Origin: an uncultured Muribaculaceae bacterium
GTDB taxonomy: Bacteria; Bacteroidota; Bacteroidia; Bacteroidales; Muribaculaceae
Length of the DNA stretch: 12,341 nucleotides
Direction of reading: 5' to 3'
NCBI GenBank assembly: GCA_910587075.1
Contig: CAJUKE010000040.1
Coordinates: forward strand, 1 to 12,341
Positions 6,901 through 12,341 of this stretch are shown one piece after another. The notes under the pieces are model-generated. The model had not been told where the DNA came from. It did not search any database and was given only the letters and a program-made list of their open reading frames with translations. Position 1 is the stretch's first letter; each line of letters opens with the position of its first letter. The position numbers were made by a program, and so were the translations under genes.

Positions 6901-8206
6901 GCTCTATATGCTCGGAGTTGAGCCGGTGCGCGATCCATTCGGCCGCGTTACCGACCTGAGGCTTATCCCCTCAGAAGAACTCGGACGCCCGCGAATCGAC
7001 GTCGTTGTCCAGACTTCCGGCCAGCTCCGCGACCTCGCGGCATCGCGGCTGTTCCTCATAGGCCGCGCCGTGAAAATGGCTGCCGAGGCCGACGATAAAG
7101 CCTACCCCAACTATGTGCGCGAGGGGGTGGTTGAATCGGAGCGCGTGCTCGTCGACAAAGGTGTGTCCCCGAAAGAGGCCCGCTCGCTCTCGACCCAGCG
7201 CGTGTTCGGCGGCGTAAACGGTAATTACGGATCGGGCATCCAGTCGATGGTCGAAGCCGGCGACCGCTGGGAGGACGCTTCGGAAATCGCCGACACATAT
7301 ATCAATAACATGGGTGCCAGCTACGGTTCGGAAGAGGATTGGGAGCAGGCTCGACAGCACGCTTTCGAAGCGGCTCTTACCCGTACTGACGTGGTGGTAC
7401 AGCCCCGTCAGAGCAACACCTGGGGGGCACTCAGCCTCGACCATGTGTATGAATTCATGGGGGGGATGAACCTGGCCGTGCGCAACGTCACCGGCAAGGA
7501 GCCCGAAGCCTACCTGAGCGACTACCGCAACCGCAACCGTGCCCGCATGCAGGAGGTAAAAGAAGCCATAGGTGTCGAAAGCCGCACGACGGTGCTTAAC
7601 CCCGCCTACCTAAAGGAGAAGATGAAAGGTGGCGCCGGCGACGCCTCGGCTATCGCCGACATCGTGCGCAACACCTACGGCTGGAACGTGATGAAGCCCG
7701 AAGCCATCGACAATGAGCTGTGGGACGGCATTTACGCTTCGCTCGTTGAGGATGTCAACGGCCTCGGCACTAAGAAATTCTTCACCGACAAATCGCCCGC
7801 CGCCATACAGGAGATAACCGCCGTTATGCTCGAAACCTCGCGCAAGGGTATGTGGAAAGCCACTCCCGAGCAGCTTGCCAAACTCGCCGAGCTCCATACC
7901 GAGGTTGTGGCAGAATATGGCGCGGCATGCACCGGCTTCGTGTGCGACAACGCCAAACTCCGCGACTATATAGCCTCGCAAGCTCCCGCCTCTGCCGCGG
8001 CCTACAACGCCGCGGTGGCTCAGGCGCGCGCCGAGAATATCTCCTCAGGCAATGAGGGCACTGTGATGAAGCGCGAGGAACTCAACTCCACGCAGACTCA
8101 GACCAACCGCCTGAGCGCCGTCGCGGTGGCAGCCGCGGTGGTGATCGCGCTCGGTGTCATCTTCCTCGTCATCCGCCGCCGTCGCAAAGAGGCATCCAAC
8201 GATTAA
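3923..8206 (+). CDS. hmuS: CobN-like membrane-anchored chelatase, HmuS-like
   Basis: A 1427-aa protein of the CobN/Mg-chelatase H-subunit family. Family motifs include AHFGAHGSLEFTPRKQ (H536, H540, E544), LGRPRIDVVVQTSGQLRD (1020-1037) and RVFGGVNGNYG (from R1093). An N-terminal hydrophobic segment (about 6-23) and a single C-terminal TM (1397-1417) followed by RRRRKE place the large body in the periplasm with a short cytoplasmic tail. Cytosolic CobN, which inserts cobalt into the corrin ring, lacks this anchoring. HmuS homologues of Bacteroidetes have been proposed, and I recall reported, to remove iron from heme anaerobically; that activity here is inferred. A Met/Gly/His-rich insert (about 760-860) interrupts the fold. 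An in-frame TTG at 3917 would add two residues, but the ATG at 3923 is the better start. It is 6 bases before the next gene. No ChlI/ChlD-type ATPase lies nearby; the ExbB-like pair downstream may supply energy instead. Confidence 0.9.
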   Translation: MQRKKIILSVCAGALLLGAGIFAWSRTAAPTKVAFVNYQAITLGQIAKANSGNSWVKIAELAPEELGRAADYDMVLVNGMGLRVTEEQRQALIEAAQGGTPVLTTAATNPQNLIVSVDSVDQSFLSQYLAGGRSNYRNLMSYIRRFIDGKKLFAPVPGDPVTSSSSLIYYPGGAEDGDDLGFNSVADYEAWLKKHGKLGESTKKVILTGQMGVADSLVASLERRGMAVYPVTVIQRFIAEGRADSVGASAMINMAHGRMGDNVVEWLSEKNIPLFSPLNVNRPYDEWMADKMGMNGGFLSQSVVTPEIDGAVLPYALFAHFEGEDGLPEVAAIPDRLERFTETVANYVALQTKPNAEKRVAVFYFKGPGQSALVAEGMEVAPSLFNFLKSLKEAGYRVDNLPSDAASLEKLINANGRIFNDYAVGAKADFAAKAHPRIINKEEYDTWRSASLSDAMKAATDSVDGPFPGHAITDGQGNLALPCLLFGNVALLPQPAAGLGDDDFQIVHGTDAAPPHQYVAAYLWAKHGFGADALAHFGAHGSLEFTPRKQVALGSEDWSDRLVGTLPHIYLYSTSNVGEAMIAKRRSYAGIVNYLTPPFLESDVRGIYKNLSDAIAAYNDSKTHADSVRGAELVKKHTLELGIHRELRIDSVKPFTSDDVLRVETFAEELANEKITGALYVLGTPYSSEHIASTVEAMTIDPIAYSLQKLRGGDLRQHRAKAKKLVNSGAEIDDAALRSIAGLTQAEIDSARAINTAIEGSKGMFSRMMVMGAMMNRPQAATSKIADRPETAKSHSSMMAAAGMDPEKAIAMAKKMGASDEAIKKMRAAIEAKKNVVKGGHPGASAGHPGGKMMGGMGAPRREFTKEEIEFAQAVGEVERALANIGKYRRALSESPSSEIASLLNALNGGYIAPTSGGDPVLNPEILPTGRNMYAVNAEETPSAVAWEKGKDLADNTIAMYRKAHGDSVPRKVSYTLWSSEFIETEGATIAQVLYMLGVEPVRDPFGRVTDLRLIPSEELGRPRIDVVVQTSGQLRDLAASRLFLIGRAVKMAAEADDKAYPNYVREGVVESERVLVDKGVSPKEARSLSTQRVFGGVNGNYGSGIQSMVEAGDRWEDASEIADTYINNMGASYGSEEDWEQARQHAFEAALTRTDVVVQPRQSNTWGALSLDHVYEFMGGMNLAVRNVTGKEPEAYLSDYRNRNRARMQEVKEAIGVESRTTVLNPAYLKEKMKGGAGDASAIADIVRNTYGWNVMKPEAIDNELWDGIYASLVEDVNGLGTKKFFTDKSPAAIQEITAVMLETSRKGMWKATPEQLAKLAELHTEVVAEYGAACTGFVCDNAKLRDYIASQAPASAAAYNAAVAQARAENISSGNEGTVMKREELNSTQTQTNRLSAVAVAAAVVIALGVIFLVIRRRRKEASND

Positions 8207-8211
8207 CAGCC

Positions 8212-8907
8212 ATGGAGGTAGTAGTTCTCATTATATTACTGATGGCGGGATTCGCCTTCCTGGCAAAACTCACCTACCACGGCATAGTCGGAAGGGTGGT
8301 GCTGTGTGCCCTCGCGGCCTTGTTCGTGGCCATGGCTACCGACACTGCGGCATCCCAGTCGAAAACCCAGATCGACACTTGGCTGGAGTCGCCCGAAATA
8401 ATGCTCGATGCCGCCGTGCTGCTTACCATCGACGTGGCAGCGCAGATTGCGTTCTGCTTCCTTATGGGCAGAAAAATCAGTGGCGGACTCAGATCGGCCG
8501 TCGGGCGCCGCGCGCTTGCCGTAATGCTTTGGTTTCCGGGGCTTGCGATATTCCCGGCTCTCCTCGCCCTGCTGACCGAGTTGATATTCAGTTTTACCGG
8601 TGCTGACTTCGCCACTGTAGGCTACTCACTGGCCGGAGGGGTACTGGTCGGCGCGCCACTGGCCGCCGCGGGACTCCGCTGGCTCCTCCCAGAGGATGAC
8701 ATACGGCTGGAGCTGCTCTTCCTGGCTTCGCTCCTCACAGCTGCCCTTGGTGTCACCGCCACAGTCAACGGCCGCACGGCGGCAGCCGGGGTGAGCTTCA
8801 TTGAATGGAACGCTCTCGGTGCTGTGCTTCTGCTACTGTTTTGCGGAGCCGTCGCCGGCATCATCCTTAACAAATATCTGACAAACAAACGCATAAGAAA
8901 AATATGA
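8212..8907 (+). CDS. hmuT: Seven-TM inner-membrane protein of the hmu-like operon (HmuT position)
   Basis: A 231-aa integral membrane protein with no soluble domain. Hydrophobic segments at about 2-20, 24-44, 63-85, 101-127, 133-157, 166-186 and 199-219 suggest seven TM helices, ending in a basic tail (NKRIRKI). I do not recognise a catalytic motif. It occupies the hmuT position between the CobN-like and ExbB-like genes. In some archaea, CobN-like genes also sit next to ExbB-like, DUF2149 and polytopic (DUF2162-type) genes, as I recall, so this may be the matching component. It starts 6 bases after the previous stop and overlaps the next gene by ATGA (8904-8907), so it is very likely co-translated. 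The role is unknown: a permease for released metal or porphyrin, or a docking subunit of the motor complex. The gene name rests on position. Confidence 0.75.
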   Translation: MEVVVLIILLMAGFAFLAKLTYHGIVGRVVLCALAALFVAMATDTAASQSKTQIDTWLESPEIMLDAAVLLTIDVAAQIAFCFLMGRKISGGLRSAVGRRALAVMLWFPGLAIFPALLALLTELIFSFTGADFATVGYSLAGGVLVGAPLAAAGLRWLLPEDDIRLELLFLASLLTAALGVTATVNGRTAAAGVSFIEWNALGAVLLLLFCGAVAGIILNKYLTNKRIRKI

Positions 8908-9524
8908 ACGTCATTTCAAACATTCTCTATTGGATTTCCACTGGGCTGCTTGTGCCCGTGATCGTCCTTCTGATTTTCTTCTTCGTCCGCGCGCTCCTGA
9001 TGGTGGGCGCCTACTTCGGCCAGTGGAGCCGCGCCCGGAAGGGGTCGGCCCGCCTTGCGGCTGTTGTCAAGGAACTTGACAAGGGGGATAAGGGTGCCGC
9101 GCTCGCGGCTCTACCCGCCAAAGCGCTTACTCCCGCCGAGGCCTATGCCCGCCGCATATTCGAGGCCGAAGGGAACGAGGCTAAGCTCAACCTGCTGCTC
9201 AACGATTTCGAACTGGAGTCGGAGCGCGAGGTAGCTACCTCCAAGACCCTCACCAAGATGGGGCCGATACTCGGTCTTATGGGCACCCTTATCCCGATGG
9301 GCCCCGCGCTTGTGGGGCTCGCGCAGGGCGACATCGCCTCGATGGCCTACAATATGCAGGTGGCCTTCGCCACTACCGTTGTCGGCCTTACCGTGAGCGC
9401 CATAGGATTCCTCACCCAGCAGAGCCTCGAACGCCGCGCACGCGCCGACCTGGCCCGTCTGGAATACATCGCCGACACTCTTTGCAACACCGCCTCCGCA
9501 ACCACTAAAAACTCCGCCTTATGA
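8904..9524 (+). CDS. hmuU: MotA/TolQ/ExbB-family proton-channel subunit, HmuU-like
   Basis: A 206-aa protein with the ExbB/TolQ layout. TM1 lies at about 15-37, a cytoplasmic domain at about 40-115 (basic start WSRARKGSAR), TM2 at about 118-140 (MGPILGLMGTLIPMGPALVG), and TM3 at about 153-174 (AFATTVVGLTVSAIGFL). The Gly/Pro-rich TM2 with G127-T128 and the Thr pair in TM3 (T157, T158) correspond to the polar residues that line the proton path in this family. The length is close to ExbB/TolQ (about 230-245 aa). It overlaps its neighbours on both sides (8904-8907 and 9521-9524). The partner is the DUF2149 protein just downstream, which looks ExbD-like. Whether the motor drives the TonB receptor, the CobN-like chelatase or both cannot be told from the sequence. 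No TonB gene is present in the window. Confidence 0.88.
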   Translation: MNVISNILYWISTGLLVPVIVLLIFFFVRALLMVGAYFGQWSRARKGSARLAAVVKELDKGDKGAALAALPAKALTPAEAYARRIFEAEGNEAKLNLLLNDFELESEREVATSKTLTKMGPILGLMGTLIPMGPALVGLAQGDIASMAYNMQVAFATTVVGLTVSAIGFLTQQSLERRARADLARLEYIADTLCNTASATTKNSAL

Positions 9525-9868
9525 GAAGCCGACGCCGTTCAATGCTCAGAGGGAGGGCCGGCGCCGAGGATAGCGATCCGATGAGCGTGGTCAGCAACCT
9601 GTTTGACGTCGCGATGGTATTCGCCGTGGCCCTTATGGTAGCGCTCGTGAGCCGCTACAATATGACCGAAATGTTCTCTCAGGAGGATTTCACGATGGTG
9701 AAGAATCCGGGCACCGAGCAGATGGAAATCATCACCAAGGAAGGTGAGAAAATCAACCGCTACACCCCGTCGGCCTCCGACGACTCCGACCCCTCGGCCA
9801 CCCGCGGCGAGCGCGTCGGCACCGCCTACCGCCTCCCCTCCGGCGACATCATCTACATCCCCGAATAA
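9521..9868 (+). CDS. hmuV: DUF2149 protein, ExbD-like partner, HmuV-like
   Basis: A 115-aa protein ending the operon. A short basic N-terminus (MRSRRRSMLRGR) precedes one TM at about 26-44, followed by a periplasmic tail of about 70 residues (N-in, C-out). The segment DFTMVKNPGTEQMEIITKEG and the C-terminal GTAYRLPSGDIIYIPE match what I recall of DUF2149. The TM start NLFDVAMVFAVALMVAL resembles the ExbD/TolR TM segment (PFIDVMLVL...), with Asp29 at the place of the proton-carrying Asp. This makes it a plausible stator/plug subunit for the ExbB-like protein, although DUF2149 is not formally an ExbD family. It overlaps the previous gene by four bases. Residues 82-95 are a Ser/Asp-rich linker. 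Confidence 0.85.
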   Translation: MRSRRRSMLRGRAGAEDSDPMSVVSNLFDVAMVFAVALMVALVSRYNMTEMFSQEDFTMVKNPGTEQMEIITKEGEKINRYTPSASDDSDPSATRGERVGTAYRLPSGDIIYIPE

Positions 9869-9936
9869 TCCCGCCACACACTTTTCCCTACATTCGAAAT
9901 CGTTGTAAACGCATCAACAGCGTCCTGTATAAACTT

Positions 9937-9973
9937 CAAGTAGCCGCTCCGGATGGTCCGGGGCGGCTACTTG
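9937..9973. terminator. Hairpin terminator between convergent operons
   Basis: A near-perfect inverted repeat: CAAGTAGCCGC (9937-9947) pairs with GCGGCTACTTG (9963-9973). A T-G wobble and CCGGA/TCCGG (9949-9953, 9957-9961) continue the stem to about 17 bp, closed by a 3-base loop TGG. It lies 69 bases after the hmuV-like stop and 20 bases beyond the acyl-CoA dehydrogenase stop, so it can serve both converging operons. There is no run of T on either side, so it is not a textbook intrinsic terminator; it could also act as an mRNA 3'-end stabiliser. Confidence 0.7.
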
Positions 9974-9993
9974 TGGGTTATGTGGTGCCGGGA

Positions 9994-11730
9994 TTAGGCC
10001 TGGTATGAGGCCATATCGGCGGGGGTGACGGTGTTGATGAAGGTGGAGTGGCGGGCTACTTCGGCCTGGGCGAGGTTGCAGTAGACGCGGGCGCTCTTGG
10101 CGAGGCTTTCGGCAGCGGCCTTTACTTCGGCATCGTCGGAGGCAGCATTGCGCGAAGCGTCGGTCACGAGGAGGTAACCCATGAACACGTTGCCGGCGAT
10201 TTCAACGAGGTGACGGGCCATGAAGTCGGTGTAGGCGGGTTCGTTGATTTCATGAACCTTGGCAACGACTTCTTTGTAGGTCTCGGTCATCTTGTCGAGC
10301 ATGGCCTTCTGCGGAGCGAGGCAGTCGCACACGGGCATCGCGGCGCACTGCTCGATGAGCTGGAGGTAGGTGCCGGTGAAGAGGTGGCGGATGGCTGCCA
10401 CAACCTGGAGCTGGGTGGTGCCTTCGTAGATGGAGGTGATGCGGGCGTCGCGGTAGAGGCGTTCGCAAGCGTAGTCCTTCATGAAGCCCGAGCCGCCGTG
10501 GATCTGGATGCAGTCGTAGGCGTTCTGGTTGCAGTATTCGCTGGAAAGACCCTTTGCGAGGGGGGTGCAGGCGTCGGCGAGCTTGTTGTAGAGCTTCATT
10601 TCCTGACGTTCCTCGGGGGTGAGGGAGCGCTCGCGGGCGATGTCCTCATAAGCCTTGTAGAGATCGACGTAGCGGGCGGTCTCGTAGAGGAGGCAGCGGG
10701 AAGCGTCGAGCTTGGCCTTCATAACGGCAAGGATTTCGCGCACGGCGGGGAACTCGATGATGGCCTTGCCGAACTGCTTGCGGTCCTTGGCGTAGGCTTC
10801 GGCCTCGCGGAAGGCGAGTTCGCTTACGCCGACGCTCTGCGCGGCGATGCCGAGGCGGGCGCCGTTCATAAGGGCCATCACATACTTGATGAGGCCGAGG
10901 CGGCGCGAGCCGCAGAGTTCGGCCTTGGCGTTCTTATAGACGAGTTCGCAGGTGGGAGAGCCCTTGATGCCGAGCTTGTTCTCGATGCGGCGCACGTTGA
11001 CGCCACCCTGGCGCTTGTCGTAGATGAACATCGAGAGGCCGCGGCCGTCCTTGGTGCCATCCTCGGAACGGGCGAGCACCAGGTGGATGTCGGCGTCGCC
11101 GTTGGTGATGAAGCGCTTCACGCCGTTGAGGAGGTAGGAGCCGTCGGGCTGCTCGGTGGCTTTGAGCATCACGGCCTGGAGGTCGGAACCGGCGTCAGGC
11201 TCAGTAAGGTCCATCGACATGGTCTCGCCGGCGCACACGCGGGGGATGAAGCGCTCGCGCTGGTCCTCGGAGCCGAACTCGTAGAGGGTTTCGGCGCAGT
11301 CCTGGAGGCCCCAGAGGTTTTCAAAGCCGGTGTCGGCACGCGACACGATGTCGGCGGCCATGATGTAGGGGGTGATGGGGAAGTTGAGACCACCGAAGCG
11401 GCGGGGCATAGCCATACCCATCAGGCCGGCCTTGCGGCAAGCCTCAAGGTTTTCCTGGGTGCCGGAAGCGTAGGTCACGCGGCCGTTGGCCACGGAGGGA
11501 CCCTCGTGGTCGACCCCTTCGGCGTTGTCGGCTATAGTGGTTCCGCAGAGTTCCCCGACGATGTCGAGTACTCGGTAGTAGTTGTCCATCGCGTCGTCGA
11601 AATCGACAGGAGCGTAGTCGAATTTGGCGGCGTCGGCGAAGTCCCGCTCCTTGAGCGCCACGATTTTGCGCATCAGGGGGTGCTGCAGGTGCAGTTTCAG
11701 GTCGGGATTATCGGTATAGAAGTTAGCCAT
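9994..11730 (-). CDS. Acyl-CoA dehydrogenase, long form with C-terminal extension
   Basis: A 578-aa FAD-dependent acyl-CoA dehydrogenase that oxidises an acyl-CoA to the 2-enoyl-CoA and passes electrons to ETF. The order of parts is an N-terminal extension (1-45), an alpha-helical domain (to about 170), the beta domain with the flavin/substrate loop MDLTEPDAGSD (173-183) and ITNGDAD (208-214), then the C-terminal helical domain. That domain contains DRKQFGKAI (316-324), IQIHGGSGF (408-416) and SIYEGTTQLQ (433-442). E436 is at the position of the catalytic base of short/medium-chain enzymes. A C-terminal extension (about 455-578) gives a longer protein than the usual 380 aa, as in DmdC-like and FadE12-like enzymes. 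It starts 14 bases after the etfA stop, so the two genes form an operon. The substrate cannot be assigned from sequence. A stop-free antisense frame over nearly all of it reflects strong codon bias. Confidence 0.93.
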   Translation of the reverse strand: MANFYTDNPDLKLHLQHPLMRKIVALKERDFADAAKFDYAPVDFDDAMDNYYRVLDIVGELCGTTIADNAEGVDHEGPSVANGRVTYASGTQENLEACRKAGLMGMAMPRRFGGLNFPITPYIMAADIVSRADTGFENLWGLQDCAETLYEFGSEDQRERFIPRVCAGETMSMDLTEPDAGSDLQAVMLKATEQPDGSYLLNGVKRFITNGDADIHLVLARSEDGTKDGRGLSMFIYDKRQGGVNVRRIENKLGIKGSPTCELVYKNAKAELCGSRRLGLIKYVMALMNGARLGIAAQSVGVSELAFREAEAYAKDRKQFGKAIIEFPAVREILAVMKAKLDASRCLLYETARYVDLYKAYEDIARERSLTPEERQEMKLYNKLADACTPLAKGLSSEYCNQNAYDCIQIHGGSGFMKDYACERLYRDARITSIYEGTTQLQVVAAIRHLFTGTYLQLIEQCAAMPVCDCLAPQKAMLDKMTETYKEVVAKVHEINEPAYTDFMARHLVEIAGNVFMGYLLVTDASRNAASDDAEVKAAAESLAKSARVYCNLAQAEVARHSTFINTVTPADMASYQA

Positions 11731-11744
11731 GGCTTGATATCTTC

Positions 11745-12341
11745 TTATTTAGAGTTCTTCTTATAGTACTTGATGAGCTTGGGGAGCACATCCTCGTAGT
11801 TGCCGGTGATCACATAGTCGGCGATCGCGTTGATCGGGGCGTTCTCGTCGGGATTGATCGAGATGATGATCGAGCTGTCCTGCATGCCGGCGATGTGCTG
11901 AATCTGGCCCGAGATGCCGCAGGCGATGTAGAGCTTGGGGCGCACGGTAACGCCGGTCTGGCCGATCTGGCGTGCGTGGTCGGTGAACCCGGCGTCAACG
12001 GCGGCACGGGTGGCGCCGACTTCCGCGCCGAGCACGTTGGCGAGCTCGTGAACCAGGTCGAAGCCCTCTTTCGAGCCGATGCCGTAGCCGCCGGCGACGA
12101 TGATGGGGGCGTTCTTGATGTTGATTTTCGACTTCTCGATGTGGCGGTCGATGATTTCCACGGCGAAGTCAGCGTCGCTGACATACTTGGCGGCGTCGAG
12201 GTTCACAACCTCGCCCTTGTGGGCGGCGTCGAACACCTCTTTCTTCATCACGCCCTCGCGCACGGTGGCCATCTGAGGACGGCAGTCGGGGTTGACGATC
12301 GTGGCAACGATGTTGCCGCCGAATGCCGGACGGATCTGATA
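11745..12341 (-). CDS. etfA: Electron-transfer flavoprotein alpha subunit, C-terminal part (cut by window edge)
   Basis: The last 198 residues of EtfA, open at the right window edge; the reading frame enters with YQIRPAFGGNIVATIV and continues through RPQMATVREGVM, a hallmark EtfA segment. The C-terminal FAD-binding domain is complete. It contains a stretch with Gly-Gly-Tyr-Gly-Ile-Gly-Ser, then TGVTVRPKLYIACGISGQIQ, SINPDENAPINAIADY, and the end GNYEDVLPKLIKYYKK. The ATG at 12270-12272 is internal, not the start. EtfA with EtfB accepts electrons from acyl-CoA dehydrogenases and passes them to the quinone pool or another acceptor. The acyl-CoA dehydrogenase directly downstream is its evident partner; etfB would be expected upstream, beyond the window. 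Confidence 0.95.
   Translation of the reverse strand, partial: YQIRPAFGGNIVATIVNPDCRPQMATVREGVMKKEVFDAAHKGEVVNLDAAKYVSDADFAVEIIDRHIEKSKINIKNAPIIVAGGYGIGSKEGFDLVHELANVLGAEVGATRAAVDAGFTDHARQIGQTGVTVRPKLYIACGISGQIQHIAGMQDSSIIISINPDENAPINAIADYVITGNYEDVLPKLIKYYKKNSK

Noticed and set aside
10048..11766. Plus-strand open frame of 572 codons opposite the acyl-CoA dehydrogenase and etfA end
   Set aside because: It is antisense to a clearly recognisable enzyme, the translation is low-complexity (Gly/Ala/Val/Glu/His rich) without domain motifs, and it arises from strong GC-biased codon use on the other strand.
1..12341. CRISPR array, insertion sequence or phage attachment site
   Set aside because: No regularly spaced repeats, transposase or integrase motifs are visible, and the partial tRNA shows no nearby repeat of its own sequence within the window.

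Overview
The window looks like a chromosomal segment of a GC-rich member of the Bacteroidales (Bacteroidota). The evidence is three candidate promoters of the Bacteroidota type (TTG/ATTG-like -33 plus TAnnTTTG-like -7), a lipoprotein with a Bacteroidota-style surface-export signal (Cys-Ser-Asp-Asp), and the gene order of a Bacteroidales heme-uptake (hmu-type) operon. Coding DNA is visibly GC-rich, which fits lineages such as Muribaculaceae or Rikenellaceae, but the genus cannot be decided here.

Layout from left to right. (1) The 5' part of a tRNA-Glu(CUC) lies on the minus strand at 1-52, with its own promoter. (2) A minus-strand regulator (301-1254) joins a RIC/YtfE-like hemerythrin di-iron module to a LuxR-type helix-turn-helix. 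(3) A divergent intergenic region (about 1290-1480) holds back-to-back promoters. Both carry the same 13-base element, ATTTYGGGTATTG, exactly 20 bases upstream of the -7 box. (4) Six plus-strand genes follow with overlaps or very short gaps (1481-9868): a surface calycin-like lipoprotein, a heme-type TonB receptor (HmuR-like), a giant CobN-like membrane-anchored chelatase (HmuS-like), a polytopic membrane protein (HmuT position), a MotA/TolQ/ExbB protein (HmuU-like) and a DUF2149 protein (HmuV-like). (5) A 17-bp-stem hairpin at 9937-9973 separates this operon from a convergent minus-strand operon. (6) That operon ends the window with an acyl-CoA dehydrogenase (9994-11730) and the 3' part of etfA (11745-12341, cut by the window edge).

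How the parts may work together. The lipoprotein and TonB receptor would capture a tetrapyrrole, probably heme, at the cell surface and bring it into the periplasm. The CobN-like protein, with a predicted periplasmic body, would act on the metal. The ExbB-like and ExbD-like pair (plus the 7-TM protein) looks like a proton-motive-force motor dedicated to this operon. The divergent di-iron regulator is the natural candidate to control it, possibly in response to O2, NO or iron. The second operon is an acyl-CoA dehydrogenase with its electron acceptor ETF.

The most unusual points are the duplicated operator/promoter architecture, a Met-rich insert inside the CobN-like protein, the apparent loss of the expected heme-binding His in the receptor loop (Met-rich instead), and a non-HmuY lipoprotein in the HmuY slot.
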